Source of the DNA: an uncultured Demequina sp.
Lineage (GTDB): Bacteria > Actinomycetota > Actinomycetes > Actinomycetales > Demequinaceae
Length of the DNA stretch: 34,477 nt
Assembly: GCF_913055775.1 (NCBI RefSeq)
Contig: NZ_CAJXJX010000010.1
Coordinates: 1 to 34,477 of the forward strand
Direction of reading: 5' to 3'
Shown: piece by piece, positions 25,446 through 34,475 of the stretch
Position numbering within the stretch: position 1 is the stretch's first letter
Layout: the number at the start of each line of letters is the position of its first letter
Program-made: the position numbers and the translations under genes
Notes under the pieces: model-generated
Databases searched by the model: none
Told to the model about the DNA's origin: nothing
Seen by the model: only the letters and a program-made list of their open reading frames with translations

Positions 25446-26053
25446 GCGAGGCAGGGGCCCGCACCGGCCGCATCGAGCGGGAGACGAGCGAGTCGAAGGT
25501 GCTGGTCGAGCTCGACCTCGACGGCACCGGTGCCACGGAGATCAGCACGGGCGTGCCGTTCTACGACCACATGCTCACCGCCCTGGGCAAGCACTCGCTC
25601 ATGAACCTCACCGTGCAGGCCACCGGCGACGTGCACATCGACAGCCACCACACGGTCGAGGACGTCGCGATCTGCATCGGCGAGGCTCTCAAGCAGGCGC
25701 TGGGCGACAAGGCCGGCATCTCCCGCTTTGGCGACGCGATGGTGCCGCTCGACGAGGCCCTCGCGCAGTGCGTCGTGGACGTCTCCGGGCGCCCCTACTT
25801 CGTGCACGTCGGCGAGCCGGTGGGTCAGGCGACGCACCTGATCGGCGGCAACTTCGCGGGCTCGCTCACGGGCCATGCGCTCGAGTCGATCGCGCACCAC
25901 GCGGGCATCTGCGTGCACATGCGCGTGCTCGCGGGCCGCGACCCGCACCACATCGTGGAGGCGCAGTTCAAGGCGCTGGCGCGCGCCCTGCGGTCGGCGG
26001 TGGCGGCCGATGCGCGGGTTACCGGGATTCCGTCCACGAAGGGCGCGCTGTGA
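25442..26053 (+). CDS. hisB: Imidazoleglycerol-phosphate dehydratase HisB
   Basis: HisB dehydrates imidazole-glycerol phosphate to imidazole-acetol phosphate with two Mn ions. The 203-residue monofunctional form is normal for actinobacteria. Metal-binding motifs are [14 protein letters not shown], the [13 protein letters not shown] segment and [18 protein letters not shown]. It starts within the hisC stop (ATGA), and its own stop overlaps the start of the next gene (GTGA). Confidence 0.96.
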   Translation: MSEAGARTGRIERETSESKVLVELDLDGTGATEISTGVPFYDHMLTALGKHSLMNLTVQATGDVHIDSHHTVEDVAICIGEALKQALGDKAGISRFGDAMVPLDEALAQCVVDVSGRPYFVHVGEPVGQATHLIGGNFAGSLTGHALESIAHHAGICVHMRVLAGRDPHHIVEAQFKALARALRSAVAADARVTGIPSTKGAL

Positions 26054-26649
26054 CGCAGGAGAGCAACGACGGGGACTTCGAGGTCCCCGATGACCTGTCC
26101 TCGCTCGCCGACGCGAAGCCGATGGGGGAGTCCGGCCCGCACATCGAGAACGACACCGTCGCGCTGTTCACGCCCATTCAGAACGGCCGGGTGCTCGCCG
26201 CGGTGTGCGCGCTCAACAGCGTGCACGGGCAGGCGCTCGAGACCTCCGCGGGAGCGTTCGTGGTGGTGGACGACACCTCTGCGGGGGCGGTGGACGCCGC
26301 AGCGCAGGCTGTCAGCGGCTTCGTGAAGACGCAGCCCATCCTCGCGATGGAGCGCCGGGCGGGGCAGATCACGATCCACCGGTGGATGGCCGGCACGAAG
26401 GGCGACACGCTGCCGCCGGGGCTCGCCCTCGACCAGGCGCCTGGCGTCATCACGACCCTCATGGCCGGCACCCAGACCATCGACGAGCTCGCCGCGACCC
26501 ACCCCGGGAAGGTCTTCGACGCCCGCATGAGCCGCATGGCCGCGTTCAAGGAGCTGCGCAAGGCCTCGAAGGAGGCCAAGAAGCAGTACAAGGCGATGGA
26601 GAAGAACAAGCGCGACTCGGATCCGGACCCCAGCGGTTCTGAGGGCTGA
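26050..26649 (+). CDS. Conserved-looking protein of unknown function in the his operon
   Basis: The 199-residue soluble protein is read from GTG at 26050, which overlaps the hisB stop (GTGA), so it is translated with the histidine enzymes. I do not recognise a named domain. An acidic N-terminus (1-40) is followed by a mixed alpha/beta region with [19 protein letters not shown] and [18 protein letters not shown] Trp-containing segment [12 protein letters not shown] and a highly charged C-terminal helix (about 165-199, [22 protein letters not shown]) close it. No signal peptide or membrane helix is seen. The coupling suggests a link to histidine synthesis or just cotranscription; no function is claimed. 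Confidence 0.75.
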   Translation: MTQESNDGDFEVPDDLSSLADAKPMGESGPHIENDTVALFTPIQNGRVLAAVCALNSVHGQALETSAGAFVVVDDTSAGAVDAAAQAVSGFVKTQPILAMERRAGQITIHRWMAGTKGDTLPPGLALDQAPGVITTLMAGTQTIDELAATHPGKVFDARMSRMAAFKELRKASKEAKKQYKAMEKNKRDSDPDPSGSEG

Positions 26650-26688
26650 GCCCCTCGCCGGGTGCGGCGAGTGCGCCACCCGACCCCC

Positions 26689-26696
26689 GCATCGGC
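26689..26696 (+). repeat. GCATCGGC word at the -35 position of hisH
   Basis: Intergenic copy in the context CCCGCATCGGCCCTC, ending 17 nt before the TAGACT box of hisH. Confidence 0.6.
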
Positions 26697-26713
26697 CCTC
26701 CTCGCGCCGCCTC

Positions 26714-26725
26714 TAGACTGTCTGC
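26714..26725 (+). promoter_or_regulatory. Leaderless-type -10 box for hisH
   Basis: TAGACT (26714-26719) plus 6 nt precedes the GTG at 26726. This would give hisH its own promoter even though the previous gene ends 76 nt upstream. Confidence 0.55.
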
Positions 26726-27382
26726 GTGACTTTCCCCCTCGTCTGCGTCCTCGATTACGGCTTCGGCAACGTCCGCTCCGCGGTGCGCGCCGCCGAGCAT
26801 GTGGGCGCGCGCGTGGTGCTCACCGACGACCGCACCATCGCGGAGAACTGCGACGGGCTGATCGTGCCCGGCGTGGGCGCGTTCGAGGCCGTGATGACCG
26901 GACTCAAGGGCGTGCGCGGCGAGCAGATCATCGGGCGCCGGCTGTCCGGCGGGCGTCCTGTGCTGGGCATCTGCGTGGGCATGCAGGTGATGTTCGAGCG
27001 CGGCGTCGAGCACGGCGTCGAGTCCGAGGGTCTGGACCAGTGGCCCGGCACCGTCGAGAAGCTGCAGGCGCCCGTGGTGCCCAACATGGGCTGGGCGCCG
27101 GTGGATGTGCCTGAGGGATCGACGCTGTTCGACGGGATCGAGGACGAGCGCTTCTACTTTGTGCACTCGTACGGCGCGCGCGAGTTCCCCCTCGGCACCA
27201 CGGAGGACACCGGTCGCTTCCGCGCGCCGCTCGTGACGTGGTCCGAGGCCGGTTCGGAGGGCAGTGCGGACCGGTTCGTGGCCGCGGTCGAGAACGGGCC
27301 GCTGGCCGCGACTCAGTTCCACCCGGAGAAGTCCGGCGAGGCGGGGCTGCAGCTGCTGCGCAATTGGGTCGCGACCCTGTAG
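26726..27382 (+). CDS. hisH: Imidazole glycerol phosphate synthase, glutaminase subunit HisH
   Basis: HisH hydrolyses glutamine and channels ammonia to HisF. The 218-residue class I amidotransferase has the oxyanion region [11 protein letters not shown], nucleophile Cys83 in [12 protein letters not shown], and the His/Glu pair (His199, Glu201) in [17 protein letters not shown] at 26726 yields [18 protein letters not shown], the usual start. The synthase partner hisF is not in this window. A 275-nt spacer with repeats separates it from the convergent efflux gene. Confidence 0.95.
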   Translation: MTFPLVCVLDYGFGNVRSAVRAAEHVGARVVLTDDRTIAENCDGLIVPGVGAFEAVMTGLKGVRGEQIIGRRLSGGRPVLGICVGMQVMFERGVEHGVESEGLDQWPGTVEKLQAPVVPNMGWAPVDVPEGSTLFDGIEDERFYFVHSYGAREFPLGTTEDTGRFRAPLVTWSEAGSEGSADRFVAAVENGPLAATQFHPEKSGEAGLQLLRNWVATL

Positions 27383-27436
27383 CACGCCCGACTTCAGGGT
27401 CTCGATACCCCCATCACCGCGTGCTCGACTCGGTTC

Positions 27437-27629
27437 GAGGCAACTCAGGACTTGCTTCTGCGCGATGCGTGCCGCACGAGGCACGTGAGGGTCATTGCGG
27501 CCGGCCAGTCCCGCCTTGCGGGACGGCTCCTCGCACCGGGTGACGCTGGCTCGGCCCACGATGCACCGTGAACCTGAGTTGCCTCGTGACACCGGGTTGG
27601 GCCGGAGGCGTAGACCTCAGTTGCCTAGG
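27437..27629. repeat. Inverted-repeat-bounded intergenic segment
   Basis: A 13-bp perfect inverted repeat pairs GAGGCAACTCAGG (27437-27449) with CCTGAGTTGCCTC (27573-27585). A third, partial copy CCTCAGTTGCC lies at 27615-27625. Between the arms are the hairpin at 27507-27523 and no open frame that looks coding. The size (149 bp end to end) and structure fit a small non-autonomous repeat or the remnant of one, but no flanking target duplication was found by eye. Confidence 0.45.
27507..27523 (+). terminator. Hairpin in the hisH/efflux convergent spacer
   Basis: GTCCCGC and GCGGGAC, perfect 7-bp arms, with a 3-nt loop. It lies between two convergent genes and could serve as a terminator in either direction. 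Confidence 0.4.
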
Positions 27630-27657
27630 AGAGCAGGCAGGGGGTGCGGCGGCGGAG

Positions 27658-28392
27658 CTAGTCGCAGCAGTCGGCGGGTGAGCCCAGATCGACGCGGTGG
27701 CGGTCGGTGGCGCATGAGTCGCAGCACGGCTCCTCGGCCTGAACCTTCCCGCTCAGGAGGGCGCCGGACGTTGCGCAGCACGCGTCGCCCTTCCACGCCT
27801 CGCGGCCCTCGCGCACGGCGAAGCCCGCAATGACCAGCGCAGCGAGCGGATCTGCCCACCACCATCCGAGCGTCGAGTTCAGCACGAGCCCCACCAGCAG
27901 CGCCGCGGACAGGTAGGAGCAGATGATCAGCTGGCGCGAGTCCGCGACGGCGGTGGCGGATCCCAGCTCGCGGCCCGTCCGGCGCTCGAACCACGCCGCC
28001 GTGGGCATGACCGCGAGCGACACCGCCGCGAGGACGATGCCCACGGTGGAGTGCTCGGGCGCCGCCGCGCTCAGCAGCACGCGAACCGCGTCGACGGTGA
28101 CGATCAGCGCGAGCGCGAAGAACGCGCCGGCGATCAGCCGCATGGTGAGGTGCTCCCGCTGGCGGGGGTCCGGCGCGGCGAACTGCCACGCCACGAATGC
28201 GGCGGAGGCGACCTCGACTACGGAGTCGAGCCCGAATCCGATCAGCGCGCTCGAGGATGCCAGGGCGCCCGCGGACAGCGCGATGATCGCCTCGATCACG
28301 TTGTAGGCGATGGTCGCGGTGACGATGATGCGGACGCGGCGACGCAGGACCGCGGTGCGAGCCGCAGTGAGGACGGGAACAGTGGCGGCCAT
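27658..28392 (-). CDS. Cation diffusion facilitator-type metal efflux protein with Cys-rich tail
   Basis: The 244-residue protein has about six hydrophobic segments and resembles the cation efflux family. The intramembrane metal-site motif DSVVE (Asp56, Glu60) lies in the second segment and WWWADPLAAL (Asp181) in the fifth. The usual long cytoplasmic C-terminal domain is replaced by a short tail with cysteine pairs at 205-206, 223-224 and 242-243 plus Cys227. This suggests soft-metal (Zn, Cd or Pb) handling. The ATG overlaps the arsR-type stop (TGATG), so the exporter is coupled to its likely metal-sensing repressor. Confidence 0.85.
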   Translation of the reverse strand: MAATVPVLTAARTAVLRRRVRIIVTATIAYNVIEAIIALSAGALASSSALIGFGLDSVVEVASAAFVAWQFAAPDPRQREHLTMRLIAGAFFALALIVTVDAVRVLLSAAAPEHSTVGIVLAAVSLAVMPTAAWFERRTGRELGSATAVADSRQLIICSYLSAALLVGLVLNSTLGWWWADPLAALVIAGFAVREGREAWKGDACCATSGALLSGKVQAEEPCCDSCATDRHRVDLGSPADCCD

Positions 28393-28754
28393 CAGCAGGT
28401 GCACTCCGGTCCGTCGCAGCACGTGGGGTCCAGCGTCACGGTCATGGCGAGAATGGCCTCGAGTGCGGTCGCAAGCGAGGCGTCGGCCAAGGAGTAGTGC
28501 GCGTGGCGCCCGCGGCGCTCGGCGACGACGAGACCGCAGTCGCGCAGGCACGCGAGGTGGTTCGACATCGACTGGCGACTGACGTCGAGCTCGTCGGCGA
28601 GGTCCGCGGGGCAGTGGCTGCCGTGGCGCAGCGCGAGCACGATCGCGGCGCGCGTGGGGTCCGACAGTGCGTGTGCGACGTGCGCGACCGCGCGGGTGTG
28701 CGAGGGCTCGGCGCACCGGATGTGGTCCGTGGCGTCCGCGGTGATGGTGCTCAT
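28392..28754 (-). CDS. ArsR/SmtB-family metal-responsive repressor, CmtR-like
   Basis: The 120-residue winged-helix protein has the family helix-turn-helix around DLADELDVSRQSMSNHLACLRDCGLV (51-76). In mycobacterial CmtR, two cysteines of the matching CLRDC segment bind Cd or Pb, and here they are Cys69 and Cys73. A C-terminal cysteine cluster (Cys112, 113, 118, 120) could supply the third ligand from the other subunit. Cys14 and Cys48 are additional. ATG at 28754 is 7 nt after a TAATCT box. It is inferred to repress its own operon with the efflux gene until metal binds. Confidence 0.87.
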   Translation of the reverse strand: MSTITADATDHIRCAEPSHTRAVAHVAHALSDPTRAAIVLALRHGSHCPADLADELDVSRQSMSNHLACLRDCGLVVAERRGRHAHYSLADASLATALEAILAMTVTLDPTCCDGPECTC

Positions 28755-28785
28755 GCCGTTCAGATTAGTACACGAAACGATGAAC
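28755..28785 (-). promoter_or_regulatory. arsR promoter and possible operator
   Basis: On the minus strand TAATCT (28762-28767) is followed by 7 nt and the ATG. GTTCA (28758-28762) and TGAAC (28781-28785) form an inverted pair spaced by 18 nt across the promoter; TGAA/TTCA pairs are common in ArsR-family operators, so autoregulation is plausible. The operator assignment is weak. Confidence 0.4.
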
Positions 28786-28872
28786 TATCGACCTGGGCGC
28801 AGTGCCGCGAACGCCCCAACACAGCGGTAGCCTGGGAGCCGCACAGGCGCCGCGCCGGGAGACCTCACCCGC

Positions 28873-28880
28873 GCATCGGC
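28873..28880 (+). repeat. GCATCGGC word, intergenic copy upstream of priA
   Basis: Context CCCGCGCATCGGCCCTC, matching the copy before sepF. It ends 23 nt before the priA ATG. Confidence 0.6.
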
Positions 28881-28903
28881 CCTCCCCACACGAAAGCGAG
28901 ACC

Positions 28904-29641
28904 ATGACCGCCACCCGCCGCCTCGAGCTCCTCCCCGCCGTCGACGTCGCCGACGGCCAGGCCGTCCGCCTCACGCAGGGCGAGGCTGGCACCGAGACCG
29001 GCTACGGCGATCCCCTCGCGGCCGCGCAGGACTGGGTGAACGGCGGCGCGGAGTGGATCCACCTGGTGGACCTGGACGCGGCCTTCGGGCGCGGTTCCAA
29101 CGCGGCGCTGCTCGAGCGCGTGGTGAAGTCCGTGGACATCAAGGTGGAGATGAGCGGCGGCATCCGCGACGACGAGTCGCTCGAGGCCGCGCTCGCGACC
29201 GGGTGCGCGCGCGTGAACATCGGCACCGCCGCGCTCGAGAACCCCGAGTGGACCGCTGCCGCGATCGCCAAGCACGGCGACCGTGTGGCCGTGGGCCTCG
29301 ACGTGCGCGGCACCACGCTCGCCGCCCGCGGCTGGACCCAGGATGGCGGCGACCTGTGGGACGTGCTCGCGCGCCTGGACCGCGAGGGCTGCGCCCGCTA
29401 CGTGGTCACGGACGTCAAGAAGGACGGCATGCTGTCCGGCCCTAACACGGGCCTGCTCATGGACGTGTGCGAGGCGACGGACGCGCCGGTCGTGGCGTCC
29501 GGTGGTGTGTCGAGCCTCGAGGACATCGCCGCGATCCGCGCCATCACCGACTTCGGCGTCGAGGGCGCGATCGTGGGCAAGGCGCTCTACAACGGCAACT
29601 TCACGCTGCCGCAGGCGCTCGACGTCGCCGGCCGCCCCTAG
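28904..29641 (+). CDS. priA: Bifunctional HisA/TrpF isomerase PriA
   Basis: PriA is the actinobacterial (beta/alpha)8-barrel that isomerises both ProFAR (histidine pathway) and PRA (tryptophan pathway). The 245-residue protein has [19 protein letters not shown] with the first catalytic Asp (Asp14), [27 protein letters not shown] (Asp133), [15 protein letters not shown] (Asp170, Asp174) and [11 protein letters not shown], with phosphate-binding loops in both halves. No separate trpF is seen nearby. ATG at 28904 has GAAAGCGAG upstream. It diverges from the arsR-type gene, and a 190-nt repeat-bearing spacer follows. Confidence 0.93.
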   Translation: MTATRRLELLPAVDVADGQAVRLTQGEAGTETGYGDPLAAAQDWVNGGAEWIHLVDLDAAFGRGSNAALLERVVKSVDIKVEMSGGIRDDESLEAALATGCARVNIGTAALENPEWTAAAIAKHGDRVAVGLDVRGTTLAARGWTQDGGDLWDVLARLDREGCARYVVTDVKKDGMLSGPNTGLLMDVCEATDAPVVASGGVSSLEDIAAIRAITDFGVEGAIVGKALYNGNFTLPQALDVAGRP

Positions 29642-29658
29642 TCGAAGCCTCTGCTACC

Positions 29659-29724
29659 TGAGCGAAGTGGGCCCTTTTCGCTCGCCTAGGCGCTTAGACG
29701 AGCGAATCGGGCCCACTTCGCTCG
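29659..29724 (-). repeat. Double-palindrome element, copy 2 (intergenic, inverted relative to the murC copy)
   Basis: Arms are 29659-29684 (begins TGAGCGAAGTGGG, imperfect) and 29699-29724 (CGAGCGAATCGGG to CCCACTTCGCTCG, near-perfect), with the 14-bp spacer CCTAGGCGCTTAGA at 29685-29698. The spacer differs at one position from the reverse complement of the murC spacer, and the 66-bp length is identical. Placed 18 nt after the priA stop between convergent genes, it could act as a transcription stop. Both strands are open through the element in one frame and encode similar peptides. Confidence 0.9.
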
Positions 29725-29753
29725 GGAAACTGACGGTGACGGCGCGCCGACGG

Positions 29754-29761
29754 GCCGATGC
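29754..29761 (-). repeat. GCATCGGC word, intergenic copy downstream of priA
   Basis: Reads GGCCGATGCG on the plus strand, between the double palindrome and the terminator hairpin. Confidence 0.55.
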
Positions 29762-29782
29762 GCGGGCCCGCCGACGCGCCGC

Positions 29783-29817
29783 GTGGCGCGCCGCCCCGGG
29801 GGGAGGCGGCGCGCCAC
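29783..29817 (-). terminator. Strong hairpin terminator of the galactanase gene
   Basis: Perfect 13-bp arms (GTGGCGCGCCGCC with GGCGGCGCGCCAC) and a 9-nt loop, 14 nt past the galactanase stop. No U-tract follows. It can also stop priA transcripts coming the other way. Confidence 0.65.
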
Positions 29818-29831
29818 CGGGCGTCCACGCC

Positions 29832-32800
29832 TCAGTCGGCGACGGTGCAGGCACCGCCGTTCAGCGTGAACGCCTCGATGGGCAGGGCGCCCGCGTCACT
29901 GTGCCCGATGAACCCGAACGTCACTGACTGTCCGGGCCGGATGACGGAGTTCCAGATGCGGTTGCTGACCGTCACGTCCGCACCGGTTAGGCTCTCGCGT
30001 CCGCTCCACAACTGCCAGATCTCTTCGTCGCCGGCGAACGACCACTCCAGCTCCCAGCCGCGCACCGTCTCATCCCCGGTGTTGGTGATCCACACCTGGG
30101 AGATGAACGCGCCGCGCCACTGACCGTGGACGGTGTAGTCGATCGCGCACACCGGCGGGTTGACGAGCGTGAGCCCGTCAAGCGCGGCGAGCACCTCTGC
30201 CGTCACCGCGTCGACGGTCTCCTGCGTCGACGCCGATCCGGCGAGCACGATTCCGGCCCTCTCGACCGCCAGGTCGAGAGCTGCGAGGGAGTCGTCGGTG
30301 TACAGGGGCCGGTCGACGGCGCCCGCATCGGCCACGGCGGCCTCGAGGGCAGACATGTCCGCGACCGTCTCCTCGACGCTCACCAGCGAGAAGGCGTCGA
30401 CGAAGCCCCAGTCGCCATCATCCGGCGTTCCGCGCGCTCCGACCACCACCTGCGCACCCTCGGGCACCTCGAGGACGAGGGACTGCTCGTCCCACGTCTG
30501 CCAGCCCGTCAGCGTGAGCGGGACCGTGGTCTCGACCCCGTCGATGCTGGCCACCAGCGAGACCGGAGCGGGATCGCCCACGTCGCTGCCGCCCATCGCC
30601 GCACCCGTGAGCAGGTACGAGCCTGCGGGCAGGTCGACCTCCTGGAGCGCGGTGAAGGTGTAGGGCTGTGCCTGCACGTAGAAGCCGAGCGTGAAGTCAC
30701 CCTCGTCACCGTCGGACCCCGCCGGTCCCCGGACCCAGTAACTGCCGTCATCTCCTGGCCACGGGTCGGCCACGAGTGACCAGGGGGCCACATCGGACAC
30801 CCCGTTCTCGAAGCCGGGGTTGGCGATCCAGTTGCGCTCGACGACCGTGATGGTGGCCACGGCCGGCCAGCCGGACGCGGTCACACCGGCGACCTCGTAC
30901 ACGCCGGGACCCGCGACGAGGTCGAGCACATCGCTCCACGTCACGGACTCGGTCGTGGTCGAGTCGTCGTACGCGACCAGGGTCACCTCGGAGGGCAGCG
31001 CGATCGGGTCGCCATCCACGACGGTGAGCTCGACGGGCTGGACGGTGGGATCGGGGATGGTCCCGTCTCCCTCCTCGAGGCCGTCGATCGCCGCGCGCAG
31101 CGCGTCCGTCGCGGCATCCACCGCGGCCTGGCTCGGCGCGGATGCGCCGAGGATGAACGACGCGCGCGCCATGGCCCGGTCGAAGGCCAGCAGCGACACG
31201 GCCGTCCAGCCATCTCGACTGACGCTCTCGCCCTCGGCGTGCACGGCCTCGAGCGCAGCTGTGTCGGCGTCGATCACCGGGACCACCTCGATGAGCTCGA
31301 ACTCATCGATGGTGCCCCAGGCCTCGCTGGTGAGCTCAAACGTCGCGGAGACCGTGACGGTCTGGCCCTCGGCGACCGTCACGACCGGGGTCCGCGGCTG
31401 CTGCCAGCCCTCGTAGCCCGTGAGCACGAACGGCGCCGATGCGCTCGAGATGCCCGAGGACAGCGTGATCGCCGTGGACTCACCGTCGACAGCCGCGCGA
31501 CCCTGGGCCCACGCGGACAGGCGGTAGTCGCCCGCGGGCACGCCGGTGATCGCCTGCGAGATCGTGAACGAGAACTCGTCCCCGGCGAGGTACCAGTGCG
31601 TGGACCGCGATCCCTCGCGCGGGTCGTCAGGAGCACTGATGGTGTAGCCGGTCCCCGTTCCGGTCCACGGCGAGACGCCGTCCTCGAAGCCCGGGTTCAC
31701 CACCCAGTTCTGTCCATCGGTATCCGAGTCGAGGACGGTCACGACCGCCTCGGCATCGAGTCCCTCGGACGTGGTGCCCGCGACCTCGTAGGTGCCAGCG
31801 CCCTGGATCCATGCGGGCTGGGCCGCCCACGTGACGGTCTGCGTCTCGGTGGTGCCGTCGGTATAGGACACCGCGACATCGGTCGGCAGCGCCCAGGTCT
31901 CGCCGTCGACCACGGTGATGGAGGGCGACTCGACGGCATCGACGTCACGCGGACCGATGGTGCCGTAGCGAACGTAGTCCCATACGCGCAGCGACTCGAG
32001 AGGGTAACCGTCGTGGTCGAACATCGCCTGGTTGTCCCAGCCGGAGCCACCGTAGTTGGCCGCCGCATCGGCGCTGTAGTCGGACGCGTGCGAGGACGCC
32101 CAGCCAGAGCCGAACTCCTCCCACAGCAGCTGGTTGCTCGCCAGCTCCTCGGGCGGGCCTACGGGCAGCCAGGCCGGCTCCCAGTAGAAGACTCCCAGCC
32201 CTGCCTCGCCCACGTTCGCGACCGCCTCGATGACGTCGCGGACCGCCAGCGCCTGCCCCTGAACAGACGTCGAGTACTGGTCGTATGCGGTGCGGATGTT
32301 GTTGGGGTAGCCGTCGCCGTCCTCGAGCGTGTACGCCCACGAGGTCTCCGCGACGATGACCTCCTTGCCGTAGTCCGCGGCGACGCCCGCGAGCTGGCTC
32401 GTGAGGTTCTCGAGCGTGCCATGCCAGTACGCGTAGTACGAGGATGCGAAGACGTCGTAGTCGATGGGCTGCACGCCATCGGTCGCCGGGTCGGTGTCGT
32501 AGGTCGCGAGCTGCTCCGCGAGCCAGCCAAAGTTCTGGCGCTCGGGATTGGTGAAGTGGATCGCGATCTTCACGTCCTCACCCAGAGCGTCGCGCACCCC
32601 GCGCGATGCCGCGTCGAACAGCACGCCGGAGTCAGGCCACGACGTCTCTGCGAGCAGCAGGCCGGAGTTCTCGTTGCCGATCTGCACCATGCCGATGTCG
32701 ACGCCCGCATCCGCCATCCCGGTCAGCGTGGCGACGGTGTAGTCGTACATCGCCTCGGCACGCTCCTCGAGCGTGAGGCCCTCCCATGCCTTGGGGAGCG

Positions 32801-33245
32801 GCTGCTGACCGGGGTGGGCCCAGAAGTCCGAGTAGTGGAAGTCGACGAAGACCCGCATGCCTGCGGCGGTGGACCTCAGGCCGATCTCCGTCGCGCGCTC
32901 GGCGTCGACGGTGCCGCCGCCGTAGCCGTTGCCGTCCGCGTCGTAGGGGTCGTTCCAGACGCGGATGCGCGACCAGTTCACGCCCGCCTCGGCCATCACG
33001 TCGAACACGTCGGCCTCGTTGCCGTCGAAGTCCCGGAAGGTGACGCCGGACTCCTCGAGCGACAGGATTGAAGACGCGTCAACGCCGTTCATGAAGTCGT
33101 CCGCAAGCCCCTCCACCTGCGGAACGGTGATGCCGGCTTCGACCGGCTCGTCGGCTGCCACGGCGGCGGAGCTCAGGCCCGCCACCCCCAGCGCACCGAT
33201 GGCTGTCACGGCTGTGACCGCTCCCAGACTGCTTCGCATTCTCAT
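29832..33245 (-). CDS. Secreted multimodular endo-beta-1,4-galactanase (GH53) with CBM61-like and CBM2 domains
   Basis: The enzyme is inferred to cleave beta-1,4-galactan side chains of pectin outside the cell. The 1137-residue order is: signal peptide (1-30, cut after AVA), GH53 catalytic domain (about 36-430) with acid/base Glu192 in IGNENSG and nucleophile Glu300 in VAETSWA, bacterial Ig-like domain (about 436-505), CBM61-like module beginning NWVVNPGFEDGVSPW, FIVAR-like helices, second Ig-like domain, second CBM61-like module (NWIANPGFENG), second FIVAR-like repeat, and a C-terminal CBM2 (1032-1137) with terminal cysteines 1033 and 1133. The start at 33245 is chosen from AAGGAGG 5 nt upstream; ATG at 33269 is an alternative. 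Probably cotranscribed with the next GH53 gene 63 nt upstream. Confidence 0.9.
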   Translation of the reverse strand: MRMRSSLGAVTAVTAIGALGVAGLSSAAVAADEPVEAGITVPQVEGLADDFMNGVDASSILSLEESGVTFRDFDGNEADVFDVMAEAGVNWSRIRVWNDPYDADGNGYGGGTVDAERATEIGLRSTAAGMRVFVDFHYSDFWAHPGQQPLPKAWEGLTLEERAEAMYDYTVATLTGMADAGVDIGMVQIGNENSGLLLAETSWPDSGVLFDAASRGVRDALGEDVKIAIHFTNPERQNFGWLAEQLATYDTDPATDGVQPIDYDVFASSYYAYWHGTLENLTSQLAGVAADYGKEVIVAETSWAYTLEDGDGYPNNIRTAYDQYSTSVQGQALAVRDVIEAVANVGEAGLGVFYWEPAWLPVGPPEELASNQLLWEEFGSGWASSHASDYSADAAANYGGSGWDNQAMFDHDGYPLESLRVWDYVRYGTIGPRDVDAVESPSITVVDGETWALPTDVAVSYTDGTTETQTVTWAAQPAWIQGAGTYEVAGTTSEGLDAEAVVTVLDSDTDGQNWVVNPGFEDGVSPWTGTGTGYTISAPDDPREGSRSTHWYLAGDEFSFTISQAITGVPAGDYRLSAWAQGRAAVDGESTAITLSSGISSASAPFVLTGYEGWQQPRTPVVTVAEGQTVTVSATFELTSEAWGTIDEFELIEVVPVIDADTAALEAVHAEGESVSRDGWTAVSLLAFDRAMARASFILGASAPSQAAVDAATDALRAAIDGLEEGDGTIPDPTVQPVELTVVDGDPIALPSEVTLVAYDDSTTTESVTWSDVLDLVAGPGVYEVAGVTASGWPAVATITVVERNWIANPGFENGVSDVAPWSLVADPWPGDDGSYWVRGPAGSDGDEGDFTLGFYVQAQPYTFTALQEVDLPAGSYLLTGAAMGGSDVGDPAPVSLVASIDGVETTVPLTLTGWQTWDEQSLVLEVPEGAQVVVGARGTPDDGDWGFVDAFSLVSVEETVADMSALEAAVADAGAVDRPLYTDDSLAALDLAVERAGIVLAGSASTQETVDAVTAEVLAALDGLTLVNPPVCAIDYTVHGQWRGAFISQVWITNTGDETVRGWELEWSFAGDEEIWQLWSGRESLTGADVTVSNRIWNSVIRPGQSVTFGFIGHSDAGALPIEAFTLNGGACTVAD

Positions 33246-33256
33246 GCGATCCTCCT
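33246..33256 (-). promoter_or_regulatory. Strong ribosome-binding site of the galactanase gene
   Basis: On the minus strand AAGGAGG is followed by 5 nt and then ATG at 33245. It decides this start over the ATG 24 nt upstream. Confidence 0.7.
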
Positions 33257-33308
33257 TGTTGATCACCATCGATCTCCCCCACGCCGCCGGATGCGGCGCA
33301 CGGTCCTG

Positions 33309-34475
<1,167 letters not shown>

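Noticed and set aside
29642-29831. A small coding gene through the second palindrome copy
   Set aside because: The open stretches on both strands come from the symmetry of the element; there is no ribosome-binding site and codon use is not gene-like.
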